A stretch of DNA of 64,000 bases, from NCBI GenBank assembly GCA_030770425.1, contig JASJFT010000004.1, forward strand, positions 372,001 to 436,000, written 5' to 3'. Below are positions 1-12,194 of the stretch, piece after piece. The notes beneath the pieces were generated by a model. The model was not told the origin of the DNA and searched no databases. It saw only the letters and a program-made list of their open reading frames with translations. The stretch comes from Darksidea phi. Lineage: Eukaryota; Ascomycota; Dothideomycetes; Pleosporales; Lentitheciaceae. The position numbers and the translations under genes are program-made. Positions within the stretch are counted from its first letter, which is position 1; each line of letters opens with the position of its first letter.

Positions 1-759
1 TCCAGAGAAGGGCGGTAACTTTCTGTCATAGCGGAATCCGAAGGGAGTGTCGGCGCTGTGATTTATACAGCACTCGAAGAGGGATTAAGGATAGTGTTTT
101 CTGGGCTTGCCGCTCTGGTCAGCGAACAGAAGGCAAGAGGAAAAAGGATGCGCTGGACCTGGACGGGCAGAGAAACGGAAACGAGAGAGAGAAGTGCAAA
201 TGAATCGGAGCAGAGGCAACATTTGAACCAGTTCTGTCTTTAAAGGTGTTGCCGCGGACAGACCCGCTTGCCACCCACAAGACTGTAGTGACCCAAACGA
301 ATGCGTACGGTATACGGTGTAAAGAACGGGATTTGATTGGCTATCCCTGCCAAGGCCGTATATGTCGTACCCTCGTATCGAGGGACGGCGCTAGGTTGAC
401 GCTACGCGTCAGCGCCATGAGCCAGGTTTCACCGGCATTTGGTCGATGCCAAGGCTGAGCGTCGGTAACGCGTACGGAAAATGGGAGTAGACTAGCTGCT
501 TCTTTAACTGACCCTCCTGGCGACTACGACCACCTTCGGTGCGGTTGGATTCAGTTCAAACAAGGCGACGGATGTTCGGCAAACTAACCCCAGCGTACCA
601 ACAGTTAGTTTGCCGAATATCCGTCACCTCAAACAAAATACTTTTTTTATATCATTATGAAAGCAAGCGAGGCTTCTTACTAGTAGGAAGTAGCGAAGGA
701 GCGTGCAAGAACATATTGCCAACAACGAAAATACTTAAAGGATATCAGCGTCCTTGATC
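1..759. other. No gene recognised; left flank
   Basis: No open reading frame here looks like a protein family I know, and codon use gives no convincing gene. The stretch holds small interrupted palindromes around 388-414 and the long hairpin at 562-629. It lies downstream of the 3' end of the regulator gene on the minus strand, so part of it is probably that gene's 3' region. Confidence 0.5.
562..629. repeat. Imperfect inverted repeat (hairpin)
   Basis: The arm at about 567-586 and the arm at 606-625 are inverted copies of 20 bp with one mismatch. Pairing continues outward for about 4-5 more bases with one further mismatch. The loop is about 19 nt. It lies about 130 bp beyond the stop codon of the minus-strand regulator gene. 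It could be a transcriptional or 3' end hairpin, or the remains of a small inverted-repeat element. No target duplication is obvious. Confidence 0.7.
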
Positions 760-2021
760 TCAAGGAGGGATCCATCCCACAATATTAATCGGCCACCTTA
801 TATGTACCTTATCCTCGTCTCCCAATATCCCCCAGATACCACCAAGCACATGTGTCGTCCACCCCTTCATATACCAAAAGCCCTCCATGTCGTTTATAAG
901 GACCGCAAAATGCGCGTACAATACCAAAGGTACCGTATCATGTCTTTGCATTGCTTCTAGAAAATCTTCCTCCATCTTGAAGAGCCAAGTAAAGACAATG
1001 TGGTACTCGCTGTCAATACCATTGTAGCGGTTTTCATAGCATTCCAGAAGAAGTTCCAGTGCGCAGAGATTGGAAGCAAGGTGACTAGGTGAGCTAGCAT
1101 ACTGGATATAGTCTCGCAAGTTGGCGAGCGGCTGTTCGAACGCGGGACGAGTGCTGTGCTGTAATGGCCTGCCTCTCGCGCGCATTTGCGGCGCATAAGA
1201 CTTCGTAAAGGAGTCGTAGCCCAAACGTTCCATCGTGGTACGGATACCGCGGAACATGATCAACCATTCTGACCGTTCGTTCGCACCAAATGCGAGAAAC
1301 TCTCCAAGCTGAGGGCCGCGTGCCCAGCCGATAAAAGATATTAGCTCGACAGAGAGTAATACGGCATCGCAATTGCGCTGATTGAGATGGAAGAGCTCGG
1401 AGGTCACCATCGGGAGGGCCTTTGCGTAGTGCTGATTGGCTTTGGCGGTATACTCATCATGGCGGGCCGGACGGCAATGGGCTAGATGAAGCGCCGTGAT
1501 AGCAAAAATAAGATGGAGTACATGATGATGCGTCAAGCCTAACTCTGTAACACTTGTTTGCCAGAATGTCGCCCCAGCATCCTGCGCAGATAGCGTCTTG
1601 ACGGTTGACGTTGTCCAATGGTACATCAACTCGATCTCTGCTAGACTTAGGTCACTTGACACTGGCGACGCTTCATTAGGGCCTGCAGTTGGCTCCGCGC
1701 TCAGCGTATGTGGAGAACCGGGCGTTGGGGTCGTGGCAAAGTTGCAACGGATTTGTCGACGCCGGCAGTTCGTGCATTCGGGTTTTCTTTCGTCGCACTT
1801 TCAGCAATTAGGATGCCACACTGATTGGATGGTGTTCAGCATACCTTGACTCTCCGGATTTTACAGTTCTTACAACCAAATCGCGATTTCCGATGCGATC
1901 GTCTCTTCGCCCTGTCGGCGAGAGTATCCTCGTCGGACGAGTGGAGTTGAGGTTGACCATTTCCACTGCTATCAGCAGAATCTAGAGTACCATGAATCGT
2001 TGGAGAATTATTCAACATCAT
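760..2021 (-). CDS. Zn(II)2Cys6 transcription factor, Upc2-like type
   Basis: A nuclear DNA-binding regulator of about 404 aa in two exons (2021-1845 and 1797-760). The intron at 1844-1798 (47 nt, GTATGC...AAAG) splits the zinc cluster. Splicing restores a full binuclear cluster starting GCKNCKIRRVKCDERKPEC and ending CRRRQIRC at about residues 49-75, with a basic stretch (KRRSHRKSR) just before it. The rest resembles the fungal-specific domain of the sterol-uptake-control (Upc2-like, Fungal_trans_2) family: an L.hh.WTTST start, an ALHLAH helix, and a C-terminal W...GW..H.LG pattern. It is divergent from the GH106 gene over about 735 bp, so it may control that gene. This is an inference from position only. 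The start is the first ATG upstream of the cluster. Confidence 0.85.
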
Positions 2022-2756
2022 TGCAGGAAGTTTGCTGCCATTGAAGCACAGCGGAGTGGAGGGCCCAGTGCGAGGGGAACGAGAAACGCGAGTACGAAAC
2101 TGAAGCCTAAGTTAGAAGGACGGGAGCCGATGACGCGAAAATTGGTGGGACGAAGGGGTCTTGGCGTAGGATGTACTAAGCCCTTCGGGTGTAACGTGTA
2201 TGGGTCTCACTGCGTTCGGACTTGATATGGTTGGCTCGAAGAGGATGAGTATAGGGCTCAGCGATTCGACGCAGAGACATAAAGAGCACGATCCTTGATC
2301 CTTGATCCTTGATCCTTGCGCGAGATCGAGCCACCGAGTCAGGGGCAGTCGTATTCGCAGATGCCACGTATAGGTGGGTCAGCGATTGGATATGGGAAAA
2401 CGGGCACTCTTTTGGGGGTCCCTCGACGCCGGCATATTGCGACCCGCGGGGATTTATGCGCACCTTGGCACACTAGCAGTCCGTTTGGGGGAGCCTGGGA
2501 AGCGCTGCTCTCGGCAAGTCCAAGCTCCAACTCGCTAGTCATCCGCTAGGACCAGTGATGCCGAGCTTTTCCCCGGATCACATACTGAAAGCGAAGTCTT
2601 TCCATAGCTAGCTTGACGTAATGATGAATTTCATTACGCCTTCCCCGCATGACCTTCCCCCTCATCCAACAAGCACATGAGAATAAAAGGTGGACCTGCG
2701 CCAACACATTTCTCACGCCAGCAACTGAGTGCTAGATGCTCGACTGCAATTGAGCA
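2022..2756. promoter_or_regulatory. Divergent intergenic region
   Basis: This stretch separates the divergent regulator and glycosidase genes and must hold both promoters. I see no additional gene. It contains a perfect four-copy 7 bp microsatellite (gatcctt) at 2290-2317. Confidence 0.5.
2290..2317. repeat. 7-bp microsatellite, 4 copies
   Basis: Four exact head-to-tail copies of gatcctt, lying between the divergent regulator and glycosidase genes. Confidence 0.9.
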
Positions 2757-5700
2757 ATGAAGTATATGCACCTTCTTGCTTCCTTGACCCCAGTGGGTCA
2801 AGTGCTTGCAATCAGCGGCCGCGAGCCAAAAGTTGCGACTGCACAATTCAAGGAGCCGCCCGTTCAATACCGCCCAAAATTCCGATATTGGTCTGGATCC
2901 CACCCTTCTCTGTTAGTCTTTGCTGATAACGGTAGGCTGCCCGACGCATCTGTCACCCACAGTTCTGTTCAGGATGACATTCGCCAGATCGCAGCCGTAG
3001 GAGCTGGCGGCCTCGAGTTCCTGCCTTTTTACAACTACGGCTTGGGCCCTGCAATGACGGACTGGTCCATCTATGGCTTCGGCACGGGCGCCTTCAACAA
3101 CCTGTTCCATGCCGCTTTGAATGCATCAGCTGCACTGAACTTGGCGTTTGACTTCGCCTTTGGTGCAAACCAAGGCGCCGGTGTGCCATCAGCCGTCGAG
3201 ACTCCTGGCCTGGCCAAGCAGCTCGTGTACGGAAACACGACGATTCAATCTGGAGAAACCTTCTCCGGCAGAGTCCCCGAGCCTATCCTTGATTTCAACC
3301 AATTGGCGGGTTTTATGAATCCCGCAGAGCCGTGGGGATCGAATGAGCTAGTTGCTGTGGTTGCTGGAAGGATTGTTACCGAAAGACCACTCGCTGAACA
3401 TTTCTACGTGTCTGTTCTGGACGAAAAGTCCTTGGCCGATTTGACCAACGTCACAGACAAGGGCAGCCTGACATGGACTGCTCCTGAGGGCAACGGAACA
3501 TGGATTATATTCGCCGTCTACGAGCGTTACACGAACCAGCGAAGTTGCGTGTCGGTTTCGAATGCCATGACAGCATTAGGCAATGGCTCGTGGGTCGTGG
3601 ATCATTGGAGTGCCAGCGGTGCCAAAAAGATGACAGATTTCTGGGATCAGCAGATTCTGTCTGACGTCCGTATAGATACGCTCGTGAGAGAAGTTGGCGA
3701 ATATGGTGAGTGTCTCATTGCTGGTCTCCACACTTGGACTGATATGTTGTTTGAGTCTGGGAGGATAGTATGGAGATGCAAGCCGCTGTTCCATGGACGT
3801 CTGATCTCTTCTTTCGGTTCGAACAGCGTCACGGATACAGCATCACTCCATATCTGCCCCTTCTGTTCCATGAGACAAATGCATGGAATGGGTACCTACC
3901 GCCGTACAACATCACCTATACGCTTGGCGAATATATCGCAGATGGGGGCCCCTACGTGCAGGACTACAAGACCGCGCTCAGTCAAGGTTATATAGATTAT
4001 GTGGGACATTACAACAAATGGGCGTCATCCAGGGGAGTTCAATCGTCTAACCAACCCGCATATAACATGCCGGTCGACATGGTAAGTTGCCCCTTGCCAA
4101 CTCGCAATGCCCTCGTGCCATCTTCCGTTTAAGGTAGGCTCTAACACTCGAGAGGCGGAAGCCGTATCGCATGTGCAAGTACCAGAACTTGAATCCCTTG
4201 GCTTTGCTGAGAACATCGATCTGTATCGGCAGTTCACAGGCGCGGCTCATCTAGCAGGCCGAAACATTATTTCGACGGAGGTTGGCGCAGTACTTGGTGG
4301 AGCTTACAAACTTCGCATCCCCAAACTAAAGGCCCTTCTTGATGGATCTCATGCGGCGGGCGTGAACACGATGGTTATCCATGGCTATGCCTACAGCGGT
4401 GAATATTTCAACACCACATGGCCTGGCTATACGCCTTTCCAGTATGAATACACTGAAATGTGGAACCATCGGCAGCCGGCGTGGCAGCATCTTGAAGACC
4501 TCTTTACGTACTCTGCGAGGAACAGCATGATAATGCGATCCGGCGTGCCCAAAGTGGATCTTGCTCTTTACTACTTTGAGATTCCCTATAAATTTACGGA
4601 GTTTTATCCCGGATCCGATATGAACAAACACGGTGAGCTAGACGAACGATATATCCGACGGCCCGGCTAATGTACACAAGGATATACAATCGAATACCTG
4701 AGTGCGGAAAACCTGATTTCTGAGCAAGCTGTGGTTATTAACGGAGTCCTTGCTCCTGAGGGGCCTGCGTTCCAGGCTTTAGTCATTTACCAACAGACAC
4801 AGATTACGCCGAATGCATCCGCAGCATTGTTGGAATTTGCACGAAATGGACTGCCCATTTACATTGTGGGTACGATCCCGAACACCACAGTTGGGACTAC
4901 CGGACAGCAGCAGGTCTCGGAAAACATTAATGAGCTCTTAGGATACGATGTCGTGCGCGTCGTTGACCCTGAGAGTTTCTCTGCGTCTACCCTTGCTGCA
5001 GACGGAGTACCTGCTCGCGCTCGGATAGATGTTGCTTCCAATGCGTCGGACCTTTACACCTTCTGGACAGCTGACGTCGATTCGCACTCGGAATATGTCT
5101 ACTTGTACAACCAGGGAAGCGATGGCATGTTTAACATTACTTTCTCTGTCTGTGCGGACGTTACACCATACGTCTTGGACTCTTGGACTGGATCCCAGCT
5201 TCCATTGGCAGTTTTTGAAAGGAATTCTACCGCCGTCAGCATGGCGATTGATTTACGGTCGAACCAAACAACAATAATTGCATTCATGGCTGCTTCTGAT
5301 GCACGACGAAAAGAACACGTGGTTGACCATTCCCCCAACGTCAAGATCGTTTATTCTACGGAAAATAAAAGCCTAGAGGCATTGGTTTCCGACAATTCCT
5401 CAGCCTGGGTGACTTTAAGCAGCGGCACGAACGTTGTTCTTCCGGAGGGCAACACGCCATGTTCAGCAATCACAAATCTGGGCTCCTGGAATCTCACAGT
5501 CGAAGCCCATGGACCTGCCCTTGATTATGCATCACTTGAAGCCAACATCACAACCGTCAATATAGGTATGCTAGATCGTCTAGCGCCCTGGACAGAGATT
5601 CCTCGAATTGAACACGCCAGTGGCGTAGGTACATACCGTACGCACTTTGAGATGTCAACGGACAATTCGACAGCCATTCTGGTAGACTTTGGGCCTGTTC

Positions 5701-5990
5701 TCCATACGATGAGGGCATGGTTGAATGGTAAACAAGTTCCAGCTATCGACCCGACGAATTCTGTGGTAGACGTTTCGGACCTGGTCGTAACTGGCAGCAA
5801 CTTGATGGAGGTACAGGTGACTACATCCCTTTTCAATGCTGTCAAAGCGAACGTCGACCATATCTTGAGTATCGGTAATGGCCCACATACTCCATCATAC
5901 TATACCGACGAGGACTGGCAAGAATTTGGACTTATTGGGCCTGTAGAGCTCAAAGCCTTTAGAAGGGTTTTAGTTATACCAACTTATTAA
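2757..5990 (+). CDS. Secreted GH106-type alpha-L-rhamnosidase
   Basis: Predicted extracellular glycoside hydrolase of 1027 aa, probably removing terminal alpha-L-rhamnose from plant polysaccharides or glycosides. There are four exons: 2757-3705, 3756-4081, 4134-4632 and 4681-5990. All introns are 48-52 nt with good borders, and the joined frame is open throughout. The N-terminus is hydrophobic and signal-like. The family start FRYW...LPDASV...VGAGGLEFLPFYNYG is clear near residues 40-105. The first splice creates YVWEDSMEMQ followed by PWT, which is typical of the catalytic region. Later come DMVGSN, ESLGF, ENIDLYRQF and a C-terminal beta-sandwich ending in WQEFGLIGPV. Many N-x-S/T sites support secretion. 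The length fits the fungal branch, often annotated only as secreted protein. It is divergent from the Zn2Cys6 gene. Substrate identity is inferred from the family. Confidence 0.78.
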
Positions 5991-6382
5991 TACAATCTAA
6001 TATTAGCTAGGACTTTATAGTAGACTATTTTATTAGTATTCTTATTAGTTCTAGTTTTATTATTAATTTAGTACTTTACTATAGTAACTCAAACGTGTCA
6101 TCTTTGTTCCGTACGACACCCGCTGGCACCGCTTTTTCACGCGCTTTGCCCAATCTTTACCTCATCTCCACACATTCTGATTTAGAACCTCTGACCAATA
6201 GAAATTCTCTAACTCCTAACCGGTTCGACGATGCTTCAGCAGGCATGCCCTAGGAATCGGAGGCGTACATGGAGAACAGAATGGTCCGTGAGAGATACCT
6301 ACACTACGCCGACTTGGGTGAATGTACGCGGCAGAGTGGAACGACAATGGCGAGGTCAATTTTGAAGACGAAATTTGGAAAG

Positions 6383-6503
6383 GGCGGCCGGAGCCGCCTC
6401 CGATTGTAAGAAGGAAGATGAGGCGGCCGGAGCAGCCCCCGATTTAAGAAGGAAGATGGGGCGGCCGGAGCAGCCTCCGATCGTAAGAAGGAAGATGAGG
6501 CGG
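6383..6503. repeat. 39-bp tandem repeat, about 3.1 copies
   Basis: Copies begin at 6383, 6422, 6460 and 6499 (partial). Each contains ggcggccggagc..cc, ccgat, and taagaaggaagatg. The second copy is one base shorter. The unit is GC-rich, unlike the surrounding sequence. Its role is unknown. Confidence 0.85.
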
Positions 6504-7017
6504 TTTTGAACGCACTTCTAAGCGTATTGAGAAGTTGATGTGGAAATGAACAATATTTTTTACTCGTCAATCAAGGGGAATGCTGAACCTTTGGTAACAT
6601 ACCCAGCTGCTTAACCTTGATCGAAGAGGAAGGTCGACTTGCTTTCAACATACTAGTCTATGTCTTCAACACACATGCCAGCAACAACCTGGTGTTGTGG
6701 ATTGCCTATCTGCAAACCATACGTAATATATCTAATAGGAAAACAGCCCAAACCTCGTTCACGAGCACACGACTGTCAAGAAGCAAGCACCCAAAAGTCG
6801 CTTCTCCAATACACCAATCACTAGGAACCGGAGCTTGTACCGAGACTAGATGCTAATACTGCGAGTGAGCATGTCTGAGCATAGAGGCAAACGCTGAAAC
6901 TAACAAAAGTTTCGATGCAGAACACCGCAAAACGGGGTGGTGAAGATGCGTAGTCTGATCTCGCTTTGACGGGAGCTCCCGCCGAAGTCTGGCCTTGATG
7001 GTTTACTGTCCGCGCGC

Positions 7018-7044
7018 GCTAGCGCTAGCGCTAGCCGCTATATA
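7018..7044 (+). promoter_or_regulatory. Palindrome plus TATA-like element
   Basis: A perfect 18 bp palindrome made of gctagc steps (7018-7035) is followed directly by ctatata at about 7038-7044. This lies about 340 bp upstream of the MFS start codon. It may be a core promoter with an adjacent dimeric binding site. The assignment is inferred from position. Confidence 0.35.
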
Positions 7045-7384
7045 GGCAGGGCTTCTGAGCTGTCAAACCACATCTCTTACACCAACTCTTATCGGGCCGA
7101 AGGAGGCAGCCGAGAGTCGTCATTTGTTGAGGGGTATGCCGGACCGATGCGCCTGGCAACCCCTCTTTGTATTAGTGCGGGGCTATCAAGTCAAGTTCCT
7201 GCTTTTTCAGTTTATTCCTTACGCACTAGACTATCGCAGGAAGATCCCATGCAGGTTAGCGATGCCGGAGTCATCTGACAGTGGGTGTAGCCGTCGTCTC
7301 CCGTACATGCCGAGTGCTTGTTTTTTTTTTCTTTTTCATAATTATATTAGGCTGACTCTTTCCGTGTTTCTCTGGGTATAATGA

Positions 7385-9230
7385 ATGCATTCCTACACGC
7401 GAGCCAGTATGGACGTTTCCAAGGACACCCAACCCACCATCACTAGCGAAGGCAATAATGAGCACAATCAAATGAATGAGAGTGCCGAGAGAAGCAGTCG
7501 CGAATTCGATGGAACGGCGAACCTTACCATCGGAGAGGGCACCATTCTTATCCCGGCTCCGACTGCTGATCCACGAGGTGACTTCCCACTGAGGCTTTGC
7601 CAAGCTGAGGTTTCCAGCTTACATCACTCAGACCCTCTAAATCTGACAACGGTCCACAAGTACATGATCTTGGGAATATTGATCGTGTGTAAGCTTTGTG
7701 TAGGCAACCCCCCATAACACGTTTCTAATTCTATCCTAGATGCCGTGTCCGGCTTGTGTCTTGTAACGGCGCTCGGTGCGCTCATCGTCTTCTTCTTAGA
7801 CGACTATGAGAAGGAGGGCATCACGCAAGCTCAAATATCCGGGCTTCTGACCTATCCGTCGCTGTTTCTTGGAGTTGGTAACATTGTGTCGATGCCGTTG
7901 GCCATTGCGGTCGGCCGTCGCCCCGTTATGCTGCTTTCTCTCCTCCTGCTCTTCATATCCGGGATTCTCTGCGCAACTAATCAGAGTTTCACGTGGCACC
8001 TCGCTGCTAGAAGCGTAGCCGCATTCTCTGCTGCTCAGTGCATGGCTCTGGTCCTATTAATAATCCAGGTACAAAGTCCACTCTGTATCTACTTATTGTT
8101 CCTTGCACTACTGACAATGCAACGCTCAGGACATATTCTTCCTTCACCAACGTGGCCGAACTTTCCAGCTCTTCTCCTCCTTTGAAGTTCTGCTCAACTC
8201 CAGCTTAACCATTGTGTCTTCATATATGGCCGAGGCCGCCGGCTGGAGATCTTGGTACTGGCTGTTCACGGCAATATCTGGAGTTTGTTTTATCCTCGCC
8301 GTCTTCTACATTCCAGAGACAGCATACTCACGTCCGGTCTCAGCATACATGGGGACAAATGCTCCAGAGTATGCAGATATCCATCATTCCGGCGATGTCG
8401 AGCAGGAGAACTACCATGCCATTCACGCACCTATTGTTGAGCCTCTCACGACCCTGAGCGAACGAAAGCTGGATACCGAGAATTTCGAGCCCCGTACCTG
8501 GAAATCAGACATCCGCATCTTTGTAGTCAAACCAAACTTTCAAAGGGCTCTTGATACTTGGAAGCAAATGTGTACCATTTGGTTTTTCCCGCACGTCCTG
8601 TGGGTTGCTCTGATGAACGGGTTTTTCCAAGGGACAGATGTCTGCATCCAAATAACTTACGGAACGGCCCTTGTCTCTCCACCGTACAACTGGGAGAACA
8701 CAACGGTGTCGCTCATTCAGATTGGTCAAATCATTGTCGCAATCCTCTCAATTCCCATCATCGGCTGGTTTAGCGACTCCTTAATCCTGACCAAGGCTCG
8801 CAAGAACAAAGGCATCCATGAGCCCGAGCATCGTTTGCCACCACTTGTAGCTCCTCTCTTGGTCTGCATTCTTATGACTATCATATACGGCTTCGCGCTC
8901 CAAAATCCCGAGAGCTACCATTGGTTTGCATTAGCCTTTACTGTCAACATATGGTTGTTCCTTCTTCTTGCAGCAAGCACGGTTGGCACGACGTACCTCT
9001 TAGACGCGCATCCTGCCCGTGCTGCGGCAATTATGGTCGTAATTCCTGTTACTAGAGGGCTCGTCAGCTTCGGAATCTCGTATCACACAGTCGACTACAT
9101 CAATGCCATAGGGGCAGCCAGCACATTTGGCATTTTATCGGGAATTATGGGGCTCTTTGGACTGGTGGGTTTAGTGTTCTACTGGAAAGGCAAACCGGTC
9201 AGGCATTACTGTTCAAGGTGGGCTAATTGA
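7385..9230 (+). CDS. MFS transporter, DHA1-like (12 TM)
   Basis: Plasma-membrane major facilitator of about 559 aa in four exons: 7385-7577, 7632-7688, 7740-8068 and 8130-9230 (introns 51-61 nt). The first intron is 54 nt and leaves the frame open, so an unspliced reading would add 18 false residues. Splicing gives the family motif DPRDPLNL before TM1, an early VGRRPVMLL cytoplasmic loop, and FLHQRGR at the start of exon 4. A hydrophilic central loop (about residues 255-315) separates the two six-helix halves. This layout is typical of fungal drug:H+ antiporter-like carriers of unknown substrate. A second in-frame ATG lies at 7409. The neighbouring rhamnosidase suggests, but does not show, uptake of a breakdown product. 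Confidence 0.8.
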
Positions 9231-9848
9231 GATTTGGTCTCCTTGGTTTTGGGATTGTATTGAGAATGCGTCGCAGTTCGTCTGGTTCATCGGTGAACAG
9301 TGCAAGTGTGCTTGCGTCACTCATCGCCCTTCCGTCGCTCTTTCTCGACGGATGTTCGGTTATCGCCATGGAAGGAAGGTGATTGAATTTGTGGGGGCAA
9401 GGTCATGGCTTCTCCGGTGCCCTTGCTTCCGAAATAGCAAGGGAGCAAATCAAGAAATGAAAGCAAGTCATTCTTTCCGAAAGCGCACATCCTTTGCTAA
9501 TAGGCGCAGGACCACCCCATTGCTATGCAGCTGCTCAAGCCACAATATCTCATCTCTAAGAGTTATTACCGTCGATTGGATATGTTCTGGAGGCCTGTTG
9601 CAGCTTGTGCTAAACGCGGAAATCCACTTTCCGCGACCGAGGGCGGGCCAATAAGAACGCGCCGTGGCGTATGCCGAGGTACCACGTCAAGTCGCTTAAG
9701 CTTGTCAGCCGAAGTATGCCCCTGAGGCTGAGACCAACAGCGAAATTATTTAGTATGACGATCCATTCAACTTCGTCGGTCGACCTCCCGCGCCCATTAC
9801 CCTCTTTTGTTGAATCTTCTGTTTCCGCTCTAGTTCGAGGCCGCTACT
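9231..9848. other. Intergenic region, no gene seen
   Basis: Between the MFS gene and the secreted-protein gene on the same strand. No frame resembles a known protein. It presumably carries the terminator of the first gene and the promoter of the second. Confidence 0.4.
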
Positions 9849-12055
9849 ATGGCTCGTCGTTCATTCCAGACGCTAGTCACTCTTTCTTGCCTATCCTTGT
9901 CATCTCTCGCAAAAGATCTCGTGCAGAGGGATTATTGTGATGTCGCCAATCCGGTTACCGTCACGTATACAACGACTGTTTACGCGGCCGTCGAGTATTC
10001 GACCAAGGAAGGTTTTCCCAGCAAGCCTAGTGTGACGAACGGAGATGTTCACGAATACAATCCGAGTACCACTACTCACGGAGTCGACCACACTCACGCC
10101 TACCCAGCTGATTACACTCATTCCTATCCGGCCGACTATACCTATGCTCTCTCTCACAATCCATATCCAATCGCTATTGAACAGGAATCATGCTTCAATC
10201 GGAGCAGCACCGTGGAGTATGCGCACAGCTCCTACGATCATCAATCTAGCGAAACGAAGAGCTCCTACTCGACGTCCAAAGGAGGCTATTACCACAGTAT
10301 TCCTATCTATGGGAAGCCTAATGCAACATCGTCTTTCTACCCCACAGCCACGGGCGCGTCTTCAACTATTTCAATCTCTAAGAATAATACTATTCCTACG
10401 CCGCCGCCTTGCACGCCGGGCATCGAGCTGGAGGGCGTGAGCGAACTTGTGTATAACGCGAAGGATACGCCCTTCTCGGTTAAGCTCACCAGCTGCGCCA
10501 AGTTCCAAATCAACTCGACAACGGCCTTTGCAAACTTCAAGGCCATTCCAGATCTGGCGGTGACTGAGGAAACTATCTCCTTCACAGGGTTCTCGGAGGA
10601 CTACGTCCTCATTTCCGTCTTTGCCCTCGATACGAATGGCGGTCCCATCATCCAATCCTGGGAACTGCATTTCGGAAGTGTAAACATGCCAATTCTGATT
10701 CTTAACCCGGACGACACACCCGCGGAAGGGGTTCATGTTGAGGCTAATGCTACCGTATACCCAGGCTTGACCGGCAGCTGCACGACCGATGCGTCAGGCA
10801 AATGCACGATCGAGAGTCTTCCGGGCACCACTATTGGTTTGGTTGCCCGAAAGGACGATAATTCTATTGCAGTGAATGGCCTCGCACCGACCACCGTGCA
10901 GGTTATACTGAAGCTTCTTCCGTTTGTTACCCCGAAGCCGGACGCTAGCTTTGACATCGATAATGGCACAGCCGGATGGTCAGGAGGTCAACTAGAACAG
11001 TCCTTGAAGATAAAGCGCGATACCACGCTAGTTGTGAGCACGGACAGCCAGTATACACTTCAAAGTGCATCCAACAGCTTCCATGTAAGCGAGGGCACGA
11101 AGCAAGCGTATATAAAATATCGTTTCATTACATCTGAGGTGCCTGGTGGGTTCTTTGGGTAAGACCTATTCTTCACACTCCGCGCCACTCGTCGCTAATT
11201 GTTGTCCGTAGAACCCAGTTCAACGACTACTTCTCCATGACTATCCGCTCAGATACAGGCGTCTACGTCACCGTTACAAATAGCATGAACGCGCTCGGTC
11301 TCGGAGCGTTCGATGCTAGCGGTGCGACGAACATCTTCACCCTTACCCTCGACGTCCCAGCGAATACCAATTCGATCATGTACGATATTGGTGTCTCCAA
11401 CGTGGCAGATAATCTCTATCAATCGTCTCTCGTCGTCGAGAAGGTTGGTGAGAATAAATGTGACAAGTGCGATAGCTGTGAGGCTTGTCCGGAGAGACCG
11501 GCCTGCCAGGAGAACTGCAAGAATCCGCCGCCTCGGAGTTGCGCGTTCTATTCTGATTGTGCAGAGAAGGAATTGAAGTGTGGCGCTTCGGGGTATCCCC
11601 TCCGGTATGGGCAGAAGAATTGTCTTGCTTTCAGTCGCAACTTGAACTTCTTCACTGCTCAGGGCCAGAACTTTGTCTGGGGTACCATGTCTTGTCTCCA
11701 GAAGTTCCTTTCCCCACTCATCCAATCTTGTGATGAGACCTGCAGCTCAATCTCAACGAAGGCATTCGCGTCGCACCCAAAGTGCTATACGGACAACGGC
11801 TTCTGCAGCTTGGGTTGTGGAGATATCCTCGTGCTGCTTGCTGTCGTAAACAAGGACCTGCTTGAAAGCGGGGAACAGATTATTGAGACGGCAAAGATCT
11901 GTTTGACAAATGCTCTAGACACGCTCAAAGGATGTGCAGGGGAGCTCTTGGTTGGAACTGCCGCAGCCGTCACCTTTGGAGGGAGCATTCCTTGGACTAT
12001 TGCAGCGACAGTGGCCGGCAGGTACCTTGGAGGAGTGGTGGATATTGGATCGTAA
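9849..12055 (+). CDS. Large secreted protein with stanniocalcin-like Cys-rich part
   Basis: Predicted secreted protein of 717 aa in two exons (9849-11158 and 11212-12055; intron 53 nt, GTAAGA...GTAG). It has an N-terminal signal peptide, then a His/Tyr/Ser-rich low-complexity region with a repeated YPADYT block (about residues 85-100). A Cna-B/carboxypeptidase-regulatory-like beta-sandwich follows at about residues 280-355 (GSCTTDASGKCTIESLPG), then a beta-rich domain at about 365-510. Next is a CxxCxxCxxC spacer (about 520-530). The C-terminal part (about 547-680) has ordered cysteines in a pattern like stanniocalcin: FYSDC, KCGASGY, a C-x-F step, GQNFV, SCLQ, SC, AFASHPKCY and FCSLGC. The end is hydrophobic (VTFGGSIPWTIAATVAG), so it could be a membrane or GPI-type tail. 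Function is unknown. The stanniocalcin resemblance is pattern-based. Confidence 0.65.
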
Positions 12056-12194
12056 GATTGTTGGGCTGGTAGTGGTTTCTTCTGTTGCCTACCTTTATTA
12101 ATTGTCCCTATCAAATGCTATGGTATAGCCGCTGCTATCCATCCATGCTGTTCTTCCGTTAGCATAGAGTACCTGCGTGAGCGCCGCGTTATCT

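Larger units (their letters stand above)
5991..7384. other. Intergenic region, no gene seen
   Basis: About 1.4 kb with an AT-rich start (5991-6080), a GC-rich 39 bp tandem repeat (6383-6503) and a palindrome with a TATA-like box just after it (7018-7044). The short frames read as noise. The last few hundred bases probably contain the promoter and 5' leader of the MFS gene. Confidence 0.5.
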
